Shown here: one piece after another, positions 1 through 7,814 of the stretch
Layout: the number at the start of each line of letters is the position of its first letter
Position numbering within the stretch: position 1 is the first letter of the stretch
Origin: Desulfobacteraceae bacterium
GTDB lineage: Bacteria > Desulfobacterota > Desulfobacteria > Desulfobacterales > JAABPS01
Reading direction: 5' to 3'
Length of the DNA stretch: 17,362 bases
NCBI GenBank assembly: GCA_011391835.1
Contig: JAABPS010000017.1
Location: 1 to 17,362 of the forward strand
The notes under the pieces: model-generated
What the model was told of the DNA's origin: nothing
The model's database searches: none
What the model saw: the letters and a program-made list of their open reading frames with translations, nothing else
Translations under genes and position numbers: made by a program

Positions 1-1
1 C

Positions 2-907
2 CACATATTACGTTCCAGAGTAATCCATAGATTATTTGTTGCGAAAACATTGCTTGCCAAATTACGCAAAGTATATAAGCGTAATGTTGAAGCAGACGTT
101 ATACATGTTAATTGGCTTCAAAACGTGCTTCCTCTGTGGGGCATATTGAAACCCGCCGTTATCTCTGTTTTAGGAAGCGATTATGGTTTGCTCCGGTTGC
201 CGTTTATGGTTTCTTTGCTGCGAAAAGTTATACGTCAGCGTCGTTGTATTCTTGCTCCCAATGCGGATTGGATGGTTAACGGATTAAAAGAACACTTTGG
301 CGATATTGCTGAAATTACCCCTGTTCCCTTTGGAGTGAAGGATATGTGGTTTGATATAAAGAGAAACGCGGCATCACTGCAAACGCGAAGAAAATGGATA
401 GCCGTATTACGCGTTACGAATAAAAAAATTGGCCATCTCTTTTCCTGGGGTGAGCATGCATTTGGAGGTGAAAGCGAACTCCATCTTTTTGGGCCAATGC
501 AAGAAAAAATTAAAATTCCGGAGTGGGTCCATTATCATGGTCCGACTCATCCGGCCGTACTTCGAGATCAATGGTTTCCTGAAGCAGCCGGATTGATTAC
601 GTTGAGTGAGCATGATGAAGGACGTCCGCAGGCCATGTTGGAAGCGATGGCGGCTAAACTGCCGATTATCGCATCTGATATTCCGGCCCATATAAATATG
701 ATAGAACATAGGAAAACGGGATGGATTGTGAATAAGAGAGAAGATTTTCAGGAAGGTTTAAAATGGCTGAGTAACAGAAACAATAATATAAAAATGGGCA
801 TGGCGGCCTCTGAATGGGTGCGGCAAGAAATTGGCACTTGGGATGACTGCGCGGAAAGATATATTGGCGTTTATGAAAAATTGATAGGAATAAAAAATGA
901 ATCTTAA
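2..907 (+). CDS. GT4-family glycosyltransferase, 5' end cut by window edge
   Basis: Probable cytoplasmic glycosyltransferase of the GT-B fold (GT4, glycosyl transferases group 1), adding a sugar from a nucleotide-sugar donor to a growing polysaccharide. The frame is open back to base 2, so the TTG at 50 is not a convincing start and the true start lies left of the window. The donor-site motif is intact in EGRPQAMLEAM near bases 617-650 (the two Glu of EX7E are both present), followed by a typical LPIIASDIPAHINMI segment. The N-terminal part shows DVIHVNW and SVLGSDYG, usual for the acceptor domain. The last 11 bases overlap the epimerase pseudogene, so the two were co-transcribed. Donor and acceptor cannot be told from sequence. 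Family assignment is sure; specificity is unknown. Confidence 0.88.
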   Translation, partial: HILRSRVIHRLFVAKTLLAKLRKVYKRNVEADVIHVNWLQNVLPLWGILKPAVISVLGSDYGLLRLPFMVSLLRKVIRQRRCILAPNADWMVNGLKEHFGDIAEITPVPFGVKDMWFDIKRNAASLQTRRKWIAVLRVTNKKIGHLFSWGEHAFGGESELHLFGPMQEKIKIPEWVHYHGPTHPAVLRDQWFPEAAGLITLSEHDEGRPQAMLEAMAAKLPIIASDIPAHINMIEHRKTGWIVNKREDFQEGLKWLSNRNNNIKMGMAASEWVRQEIGTWDDCAERYIGVYEKLIGIKNES

Positions 908-1831
908 AGAAGTGCTTCTGGTTGGCGGAATGGGGTATGTGGGGTGTCAGCTTCAGAAATCCCTTTTGAAGGCTGGGTATAAAGTCCATGTAATTGACAT
1001 CAATGCCCCTGACCAAAAAGACAAGGATAATATTTTATTTTACAGAAGCGCGCTTTCCGAAGAATCTATTTTACGAGAAGTTTTACAGCGATGTGCAAAT
1101 GTATTTTACTTAGTTTCAGGCAGCGTTCCGACAACAACGGCAAGAAGCCCTTCGCGGGAGGGAGAGTTAAACCTGCTGTCTTTTCTTAAATTTCTTAATA
1201 TATTTCAGGGTTACAATCAGGTTCGCTTGGTTTATGTTTCTTCCGGGGGAACGATTTACGGCAATCCAAAGTCAATCCCGGTTTCTGAATCAAGTCCAGT
1301 TACGCCTATCTCGTATCATGGGGCGGGGAAGGCAGCAATCGAGGTTTTTTGCATGCCTACAGTAATCAAGTTGATAACCATATAACTATACTAAGGCCAT
1401 AAAATCTTTATGGGCCATATCAGCCATATGTTTCCGGATTTGGTATTATTCGCAGTATGCTGGAGAAGCTTAGGAGAGACGAGCCTATAGAAACATGGGG
1501 GGACGGCGGGGTTATCAGAGATTATCTCTATATTGACGACTTTGTTGCCGCGTGTTTGGCGTGTATGCAGCCCGAAAAGCAACAAGAAAAGTATCGCATT
1601 TTCAATGTTTCCGCCGGTCAAAGTATTGGCATCAAGCAGCTATGCGATCTAATCGAAATAGTAACAAAGCAGAAAATTAACAAAATTTACCGGCCGGGAC
1701 GCGCTATTGATGTAAAGTCGGTTGTTCTGAACCATTCGTTGATTAAAAGAGAACTTGGCTGGCAACCGGTTGTCGGAATCAACGAAGGCTTGAAACGGAC
1801 ATGGGAATGGATAAAGAAAATACCTCTTTAA
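897..1831 (+). pseudogene. NAD-dependent epimerase/dehydratase, inactivated (frameshift + nonsense + active-site change)
   Basis: Remnant of an extended-SDR sugar-nucleotide epimerase (UDP-glucose 4-epimerase-like). The start at 897 has a good AGGA ribosome site. The first part carries the NAD-binding GGMGYVG and VSSGGTIYG motifs. The frame breaks in the T run 1345-1350: one extra T would restore AIEVFLHAYSNQ, but as written the first frame ends at 1383-1385. The continuing frame then has TAA at 1400-1402 inside RP-stop-NLYG, where the intact relative at 4411-5388 reads RPSNAYG, so a Ser codon became a stop. In addition the YxxxK motif reads SYHGAGK; ungapped alignment puts His at the catalytic Tyr (codon 1317-1319). 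The rest (GDGGVIRDYLYIDDFV to the C-terminus at 1831) is well preserved, which suggests recent decay. Sequencing error could explain one lesion but hardly all three. Confidence 0.9.
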
Positions 1832-2853
1832 AAAAAGATGATGAAAGACCCATCTGCTCTATTTGTATTGCCAACTATAACGGTATAAATGTTATAGATG
1901 CTTGCCTGCAAGCTGCTTTTAATCAAAATCTTACATTTCCCATAGAAGTGATTGTTCATGATGATGCGTCGACAGATGGATCAGTGGAAATTGTGTGCGA
2001 TAAATTTCCCAATGTGCAATTGATAAAAAGCAAAAACAATGTTGGGTTTTGCGTCAGCAATAATCGTATGGTCGCCACGGCGAGAGGTGAATTTATTCTT
2101 TTGTTGAATAATGATGCCGAACTTCATGCAGACGCGCTCTCAACTCTTTATAATTATGCCACTAAAGAAAATATAAAAGGCATCATCGGACTGCCACAAT
2201 ATAATATACAGACGGGCGAGCTTTTGGATATCGGCAGTTTGTTTGATTTATTTCTTAACCCGATTCCTAATAAAGACAAATCACGTCGAGAGGTTGGTAT
2301 GGTAATAGGAGCCTGCATGTGGTTTCCCAAAAAGTTATGGGATGAATTGGGTGGATTTCCGGAGTGGTTCGAAAGTATTGCCGAAGACATGTATCTGTGC
2401 TGTTTTGCCCGATTAAAGGGATACCCGGTAATTGCTCTTGCTAAGTCTGGCTTCAATCATTGGGTTGGCAAAAGCCTTGGTGGTGGCAAGGTAATTAACA
2501 GTACGCTGCAGACCACCTATCGCAGACGAGCTCTGAGTGAACGGAATAAAAGTTATGTGATGCTTTTGTGCTATCCCGGTTTTCTCGCCTATCTTTTAAT
2601 ACCCCTTCATCTCCTGTTGTTGACGATAGAAGGGCTAGCCCTTTCCGTGGTGAAGTGGGACCGGCATATTTGGACCGATATTTACAAATCCTGCTTGAAC
2701 GCTCTTTGGTTCAAACGCAAAGAATTGGTCCGGTTAAGGTACGAAATACAAAAAAACAGTACCGTTTCTTCGCGAACATTTTATTCGGTGCACTCTATCA
2801 TACATCATAAATTGATCATGTTGTTAAAACATGGATTGCCGAAGGTCAAGTAA
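1801..2853 (+). CDS. GT2-family glycosyltransferase with C-terminal membrane segment
   Basis: Inverting GT-A glycosyltransferase, of the rhamnosyltransferase-like GT2 type found in O-antigen clusters. Residues 20-26 (SICIANYNG region) open the nucleotide-binding fold; HDDASTD is at 53-59, the metal-site equivalent LLNNDAE at 101-107, and the catalytic-base region ESIAEDMYLCC at 191-201. A hydrophobic stretch at about 252-284 should attach the protein to the inner membrane, followed by a basic tail. The start overlaps the end of the epimerase pseudogene by 31 bases; the ATG at 1807 is an equally possible start. It appears intact although its upstream partner is broken. Donor and acceptor are not predictable. 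Confidence 0.9.
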   Translation: MGMDKENTSLKKDDERPICSICIANYNGINVIDACLQAAFNQNLTFPIEVIVHDDASTDGSVEIVCDKFPNVQLIKSKNNVGFCVSNNRMVATARGEFILLLNNDAELHADALSTLYNYATKENIKGIIGLPQYNIQTGELLDIGSLFDLFLNPIPNKDKSRREVGMVIGACMWFPKKLWDELGGFPEWFESIAEDMYLCCFARLKGYPVIALAKSGFNHWVGKSLGGGKVINSTLQTTYRRRALSERNKSYVMLLCYPGFLAYLLIPLHLLLLTIEGLALSVVKWDRHIWTDIYKSCLNALWFKRKELVRLRYEIQKNSTVSSRTFYSVHSIIHHKLIMLLKHGLPKVK

Positions 2854-3030
2854 AATAAAGGTTTGCTGGATCAGCAGGTATCTTAGATCCACCTATCGGT
2901 TTACTGAATATTGATGATATCGTTCAAGATCACCGCTATAGTAAACACTCTTGTCCATCACGAATGTTTTCTATATCCCGAATGCGATTATTTTTGGTGC
3001 CACCAATTCAAGTTAAATTTCTGCTTAGAA
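2854..3030. other. Convergent intergenic junction, no gene supported
   Basis: This gap separates the + strand genes from the - strand cluster. It holds two small perfect palindromes: TGCTG-GAT-CAGCA at 2864-2876 and TTGGTG-C-CACCAA at 2994-3006. Neither is followed by a T run on the relevant strand, so no convincing intrinsic terminator is visible. One + frame is open from about 2864 to 3039 without a usable start near its beginning; I could not tie it to any protein family. Confidence 0.5.
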
Positions 3031-4407
3031 TTACCTAACACTCGGAACGCCAATAATTTCTTCAATGACATTCGCGTAAATGCAAACCAGTTCTGCCACG
3101 TAAGCTTCGATCGATTTAGGCTGCTGTACGTTATCAGCAAGTCTGCGGAGTAATTCTCTGTTATTGGAGAGTTGATTAAGGGCTTTCGCTAGTTCGGACA
3201 CATTCCCTGATTCAAATAGTAGGCCGTTTTTACCATGGTGTACCACTTCAGACATTCCCCCAAGATTGGAAGCGATAACCGGACAGCCGGCCGCAAATGC
3301 GGAATAGATGACCAGGGGCGTATTTTCGTACCAGATTGACGGCACTACCAGCACATCGATACCTGAGAAGATATCACCAATCTGGGTGTTTGGAAAAGTG
3401 CCGCAAAATACTATACGGGAGTCATCACTAGCAATGCGCATCAATTCTGCAGAGTATTCAGGAAATTCATCGGTTCTTCCGTAAATCTTCAAATCCACCT
3501 GTTCGTTATCAGACAAAGAACGCAAGGCTTTCAGAAGGAGATGGACTCCCTTGCTCTCTGCCAAGGTGCCGATATAGCCGACAATAAGACGATCTGTTGC
3601 TTCTTTCCTGACGCGCGATAGAAAAGGTTTCTGGTTTATACCGAATGGACTGTAAGTGATTTTCTCCGACAATAGCCCATGTTCTGTTAGGATTTTAGCC
3701 ATCATTCGGGTGGGGACTATCACCCTGCTCAGCCTGTTCATCCGCTGTCTCATAAACGCAGGACGTTCCACCAGCGCCCGTACATAGCGAAAGTAATTGC
3801 TGCCAGCACAAAATGCAGTTTTGCTGAGTCGGATCAGTGCGTAAACCAGCCAGTCAGGCAGCCTTTCCATCAGAAAATTTACTGCCGGTGGTTGAGTCCT
3901 CGCCACCATATGACGAAGACAGTTTATCCCCTTGCAATCGGGGCCAGTGCAAAGCGGATTTCCAGGCGCTCTCAGTTGATAGGTAAAGCAGACAAGCCAG
4001 AAATCCGTCGGAGTTAATACTGTGGGTATGCCAAGATCATGACATACATCAACCGCAGACGCAGAAAGTCTCTTAAGATGGAAAAAATGAACTATATCCG
4101 GTTGCAGCTTTTGGAGAAACTTTCTAAAATAGGCAGCAAAGAATAAGTTATTGTATTCTGCTTCAACAATGTTTGTTTGCCCCCCCATGGAAACGAAATC
4201 ATGTTGAAACCTCTCTACCGGTATCTCTTCGTAATGATAGCTGTCAAATCGTTCCGAGTCCTTGAGTTTTTTCCTGCAGGGGAAACCCGTAAAAACCGAA
4301 ACCCCATGGCCGAGTCGCTGCAGTTCCCTGGCTGTTTCAAAAGCGAGAATCTCTGTGCCGGTGGAATAGTCTGGCAAAAATTGGTGAGTAGTAAGGAGAA
4401 TTTTCAC
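3031..4407 (-). CDS. GT4-family glycosyltransferase, variant EX7S motif
   Basis: GT-B glycosyltransferase (458 residues, normal length) expected to act in the cytoplasm on the lipid-linked chain. The N-terminal domain opens with MKILLTTHQFLP and a glycine-containing TGTEILAFETAREL segment, and has a Cys-rich stretch CTGPDCKGINC at 153-163. The C-terminal domain has GYIGTLAESKG at 277-287 and WYENTPLVIYSAFAAGCPVI from 359. The usual EX7E donor motif reads E361-x7-S369, so the second Glu is Ser. The GTG start at 4405-4407 follows AAGGA by about eight bases and lies just after the stop of the epimerase, so the two are translationally close. It is the last gene of the - strand cluster. A run of seven G (plus-strand C at 4180-4186) lies in the coding region. 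Confidence 0.9.
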   Translation of the reverse strand: MKILLTTHQFLPDYSTGTEILAFETARELQRLGHGVSVFTGFPCRKKLKDSERFDSYHYEEIPVERFQHDFVSMGGQTNIVEAEYNNLFFAAYFRKFLQKLQPDIVHFFHLKRLSASAVDVCHDLGIPTVLTPTDFWLVCFTYQLRAPGNPLCTGPDCKGINCLRHMVARTQPPAVNFLMERLPDWLVYALIRLSKTAFCAGSNYFRYVRALVERPAFMRQRMNRLSRVIVPTRMMAKILTEHGLLSEKITYSPFGINQKPFLSRVRKEATDRLIVGYIGTLAESKGVHLLLKALRSLSDNEQVDLKIYGRTDEFPEYSAELMRIASDDSRIVFCGTFPNTQIGDIFSGIDVLVVPSIWYENTPLVIYSAFAAGCPVIASNLGGMSEVVHHGKNGLLFESGNVSELAKALNQLSNNRELLRRLADNVQQPKSIEAYVAELVCIYANVIEEIIGVPSVR

Positions 4408-4410
4408 ACA

Positions 4411-5388
4411 TTATTCCTTATCCGGACGAACCGAACCCTGAAACGTTTGCTCATTGCGCAGCTGCAACTTTTTAATGAACGCCCAGGTCTTCTTGATTCC
4501 AATTTCCAGTGAAGTAGCAGGCACCCAGCACAGCAACTTCCTTGCCCTGGTTATATCCAAAAATATTTCAGGTACGTCAAACACCCTATTCGCTTTGTAT
4601 AAAACACTCACATTATTACCTGTTACGGCTTTGATGATCGCCAGAATTTGATTCAGCGAATATCCGGATCCGCTCCCCAGGTTGAAAATCCTGTCTGCCG
4701 TGGCGGTGATTGCCGCCTTATGAATTCCATCAACAAGATCTTCGACATAAATATAATCACGAACAACCTCACCATTACCCCAGATTTCTAGCTGCTCACC
4801 CCTTACAATCCTACCGAGAAATACTGAGATCGCCCCCTGAATGCTGTCCGGGTTCTGCCTGCTACCGTAAGCATTCGATGGTCGAACGATGGCATAGTCC
4901 AATCCGTGGAGACGATTGAAGAGAGCAAGATACTTTTCGATGGTTAGTTTGATTATTCCATAGGAGCATTCGGGCTCCATCGGACTCTCCTCGGCGACTG
5001 GAAGAGCCGCAGGCCTGCCGTAGATAGTGCCGCCGGAAGAAACAAATACAATCTTTTTAATGCTCTTACTGACGCATTGCTCAAGTAAAAAGAGTGTTTC
5101 AATGACATTTGACTGCACATCGAAGGCGGGGTCGTCATTGGAAGTCTGAGGTAAAGTGGTATTGATCAGATGAAATACAACATCCATGTCTTTCAGTGCA
5201 CCCGCCAACAAGCTCCTGTTACCAAAGTCGCCGAAGTGATAATCTACACGAGCCAGCGGTTTACGGTAATGCTCCTCGTATTTGTCAAAAACCCTTACTC
5301 CATTGCCCTCGGCAAGTAGTTTGTCAACTAGATGCGAACCGATGAACCCATTACCACCGAGAACCAAGACATTGCGCTTTACAGTCAT
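4411..5388 (-). CDS. NAD-dependent sugar-nucleotide epimerase/dehydratase (GalE-like SDR)
   Basis: Extended short-chain dehydrogenase of 325 residues, the usual length for sugar-nucleotide 4-epimerases, probably interconverting a UDP-hexose used by the neighbouring transferases. Intact motifs: NAD-binding GGNGFIG at 11-17, SSGGTIYG at 117-124, the catalytic Y143-x3-K147 in SYGIIKL, RPSNAYG at 169-175 and RDYIYVEDLV at 210-219. It is a homologue of the broken epimerase at 897-1831 and so probably supplies the activity that copy lost. It is followed after three bases by the GT4 gene. The 162-bp gap upstream is the longest inside the operon and might hold a secondary promoter, but I could not define one. 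Exact substrate (UDP-Glc, UDP-GlcNAc or a dehydratase reaction) is open. Confidence 0.9.
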   Translation of the reverse strand: MTVKRNVLVLGGNGFIGSHLVDKLLAEGNGVRVFDKYEEHYRKPLARVDYHFGDFGNRSLLAGALKDMDVVFHLINTTLPQTSNDDPAFDVQSNVIETLFLLEQCVSKSIKKIVFVSSGGTIYGRPAALPVAEESPMEPECSYGIIKLTIEKYLALFNRLHGLDYAIVRPSNAYGSRQNPDSIQGAISVFLGRIVRGEQLEIWGNGEVVRDYIYVEDLVDGIHKAAITATADRIFNLGSGSGYSLNQILAIIKAVTGNNVSVLYKANRVFDVPEIFLDITRARKLLCWVPATSLEIGIKKTWAFIKKLQLRNEQTFQGSVRPDKE

Positions 5389-5550
5389 TGATGGATAAAT
5401 CCTTCCCTGTTATCATTAAATACATTAAGTCGAAAACCTATAGTGTGGGTATAGCTTTATCATTGCGCAAACATATGCAAAAAATACTATGAAAAAAACA
5501 ATTTTACAATGTTTTATGTAGTCGGGATGTATCATAATTAAATCTAATCA
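5389..5550. other. AT-rich intergenic gap inside the - strand cluster
   Basis: This gap separates the GT2 stop (5551) from the epimerase start (5388). On the - strand it contains GGGAAGGA about a dozen bases before the ATG, a plausible ribosome site. No well-spaced -35/-10 pair, terminator hairpin or coding frame stands out. Confidence 0.4.
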
Positions 5551-6432
5551 TTATAGCTTCATATTCCTGTTGCACAGATTCGTAATGAACGAATGTGTTT
5601 TTCGCAGCAGCGTCGTGATCTTCCATCTCATGATGAAGTTGAGAAGAGCTAGCAAATGTGGATCTACAACGGGGGAGTCGAACAGCTGTTTGCAGAGACG
5701 GACTGTGTGTGCGCGAATCATCCGTCTTTCCGACTTGCCGTAGTTATGGTGATGATAGACACAGGCCAGCGTGGTACATCCGGAAGCGTATCCTTCCCGG
5801 GAATTACACACTGCCCAGTGGAGGTCTTCGCCCCATAGTACGTTTTCATCGAAGGAATGGTTCATGAAGTGTTGCTTGTCGAACATCGCGCAAACGGAGG
5901 TAAAAGGGAACAGTGCCCGCCGTTGCCACTTGGGCAGATCAGGCAGCTTTTCAAGGATATGTGCGGCAATTATATGAATTCCCTTAGTATTTACACTCCT
6001 GAACACATAGGATGCGACGCCGGAAATATTGTAATATGCCTTGCCCTCGATCAATTCCGTGGCGCAGACTGCTTTGATGCCAGGCTCAAACTCGATGCTT
6101 TCAACTAGCTTGTCCAACCAGAGTTCTCCGCACGGAACCGCATCCTGATTTATGAAAACAATATAGTGATGGGCAAATGAAAGCTTTGCTCCGTAATTGC
6201 GGGTACGCGAATGACTGAAATCTTCGGGTGGAATCCGACATATGCGTACAGGGTATCGTTGTACGAGTTGTAGTGTCTCATCCGTGGAACCAGAATCGAT
6301 AATGATGACCTCATAGCTAAAGGATGTTTTCTGTGTGAAGACCGCCTGCAGTACCCGGTCGATGAGTAAGGCGCCATTTTTTGTCGGGATGATTATAGAA
6401 ATTTCGGGAATACTAACTTTCATACAAATCAT
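5551..6432 (-). CDS. GT2-family glycosyltransferase (rhamnosyltransferase-like)
   Basis: GT-A glycosyltransferase of 293 residues. Motifs: SIIIPTKNG at 12-20, IDSGSTD at 45-51, FSHSRTRN at 72-79 (the position of FNHGxTRN in RfbF/WbbL-type rhamnosyltransferases), FINQDA at 93-98 in place of the classical DxD, and GEDLHWA at 201-207 for the catalytic base. There is no signal peptide or clear membrane helix. The start is uncertain: ATG at 6432 and ATG at 6423 both lack a visible Shine-Dalgarno sequence. It lies between the WbsX gene and the epimerase in the - strand operon. A deoxyhexose donor is a guess from the motif pattern only. Confidence 0.87.
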   Translation of the reverse strand: MICMKVSIPEISIIIPTKNGALLIDRVLQAVFTQKTSFSYEVIIIDSGSTDETLQLVQRYPVRICRIPPEDFSHSRTRNYGAKLSFAHHYIVFINQDAVPCGELWLDKLVESIEFEPGIKAVCATELIEGKAYYNISGVASYVFRSVNTKGIHIIAAHILEKLPDLPKWQRRALFPFTSVCAMFDKQHFMNHSFDENVLWGEDLHWAVCNSREGYASGCTTLACVYHHHNYGKSERRMIRAHTVRLCKQLFDSPVVDPHLLALLNFIMRWKITTLLRKTHSFITNLCNRNMKL

Positions 6433-6506
6433 TTATCAGGCAAGTAATAAATTATCGATCTTTGATTATCATAAACTGAGGATGCCCAAATCTTAATGCT
6501 TGCAGC

Positions 6507-7814
6507 TTATTGGTTTAACAATGATAATATTTTTCTTAATGGTGCAGTAATTTTCCAACTTTTAGAATTGAGGATTTTATAAATATTTTGCTGTAATTTA
6601 TTGATTTCTATAGTCTTGTTAATAGCGATATAGTACGCCTCCTCAGTTTGACGCAGGGATAAAAAAAGACGTTTTGCCAGCGATATATCACTATCTGACA
6701 TATCTGATAAATCTATATCAAAGTGAGCAAGCAGTAAGGCATCCCTGGTTGCTTCAAGATATTTCATGCCATACATGATATCCGGCTCAAGATGACACCC
6801 CTCGCCCCATTCATTCCAGGCATTAATAAAGACAATTCGTTCATCCGCGGCATACCTGTCAGCTGTCTGCCTGATTATCCGAGACAGCCACCGCTGATAT
6901 TTTCCTGGTGATGAATTTATGAAAACAGTTGGATCGATTTTTCTCCGGGGAGAATTATCCCACATTGGGAAAATACATCTGAAAAATTTGTATGCAGGAA
7001 GCTCGCGTTGCAGCATATCTGCCATACAGTACTCATAATCGTAAACGTGAAGTCCCTTGTCAGACCGGACTACTTCAATTTTACTGGTATCTTGCGGGTT
7101 AACCCTACCCCCTATGCTTTTCCAATATGGAGCAAACTCCACTGCTGCATCAAAGCCTAAATCCTCAGGGTTTGACTCCTCTCCATGCATGAAATTTTCG
7201 ACCCGTGCCAGGTAAAGATTATCAACACCAGCTTTATGCGCAGCTTCTTGCCAGATTTCTGAGGTGCGACGTGGATCAGGCAGAAGGCCAGTTCGATAGA
7301 CAAGTAATAGCGGCCTGCCATTAACCCGAATGTACCGCTTATCGCGAAATGCAGGAATAAGGTCATTTATAAAATTAAGACTGTCCTCATCACTGTAGCG
7401 CTGTTCCATGAGAATTTCTTGATCAGTTCCGTCCCAACGGCGTGTCCAGTTCTCGTTTGCCCAGCAGATACAAAAAGGAAAGTCCGGTTCGCCAGTTTTT
7501 AACACCTCGTTAAAAGGAAGATCGAGAAGACGCTTGCCATTGAACCAGTAATGGTAATAGCAGAAGCCTTGTATGCCATGCTCTCTCGCAAGCTCGACCT
7601 GGGCGGCTCTTGCCCTCTCATCACGCAGGTCATAATAGCCGAGTTGCCCAGGAGTATGTGGTTGATAATGTCCGTGAAATCGGGGAACTGCGGTTTTGAC
7701 ATTGTTCCATTCCGTAAATCCTTTTCCCCACCATTCGTCGTTCTCGGGGATGGGATGGTACTGTGGCAGATAAAATGCGATTAGTTTCACTTTGTCTGTG
7801 ATATCGGTTTTCAT
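6507..7814 (-). CDS. WbsX-family (GH99-like) glycan biosynthesis protein
   Basis: Member of the WbsX family (Pfam 'Glycosyltransferase WbsX'), related in fold to GH99 endomannosidases and found in many O-antigen and capsule clusters; its exact reaction is not settled. Visible landmarks: YLPQYHPIPEND at 15-26, GFTEW at 32-36, FCYYHYWF at 84-91, CWANENWTRRWDG at 117-129, PMWDNSPR at 283-290 and NAWNEWGEGCHLEPD at 331-345, which carries the conserved acidic residues. After the barrel comes a short helical stretch and the tail SKSWKITAPLR at 417-427, a motif often seen at the ends of bacterial glycan enzymes. The ATG overlaps the upstream methyltransferase stop as ATGA, so translation is coupled. 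Confidence 0.92.
   Translation of the reverse strand: MKTDITDKVKLIAFYLPQYHPIPENDEWWGKGFTEWNNVKTAVPRFHGHYQPHTPGQLGYYDLRDERARAAQVELAREHGIQGFCYYHYWFNGKRLLDLPFNEVLKTGEPDFPFCICWANENWTRRWDGTDQEILMEQRYSDEDSLNFINDLIPAFRDKRYIRVNGRPLLLVYRTGLLPDPRRTSEIWQEAAHKAGVDNLYLARVENFMHGEESNPEDLGFDAAVEFAPYWKSIGGRVNPQDTSKIEVVRSDKGLHVYDYEYCMADMLQRELPAYKFFRCIFPMWDNSPRRKIDPTVFINSSPGKYQRWLSRIIRQTADRYAADERIVFINAWNEWGEGCHLEPDIMYGMKYLEATRDALLLAHFDIDLSDMSDSDISLAKRLFLSLRQTEEAYYIAINKTIEINKLQQNIYKILNSKSWKITAPLRKILSLLNQ

Noticed and set aside
1341..1402. Programmed -1 frameshift at the T run in the epimerase gene
   Set aside because: Slippage could restore the frame, but the restored frame meets TAA at 1400-1402, and the catalytic Tyr is also altered, so no full active protein would result.
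2568..2810. An 80-codon + frame inside the GT2 gene
   Set aside because: It is an alternate frame of a well-supported glycosyltransferase and shows no protein-family pattern.
2994..3006. TTGGTG-C-CACCAA as a bidirectional terminator
   Set aside because: The one-base centre leaves only a short stem, and no T run follows on either transcript.
2864..3153. Possible small genes in the convergent junction (including an open frame from about 2911)
   Set aside because: The frames have no recognisable motif and no good ribosome site, and one overlaps the end of the GT4 gene on the other strand.
5656..6108. Several + frames opposite the GT2 gene at 5551-6432
   Set aside because: They are antisense shadows of a gene with clear GT2 motifs.
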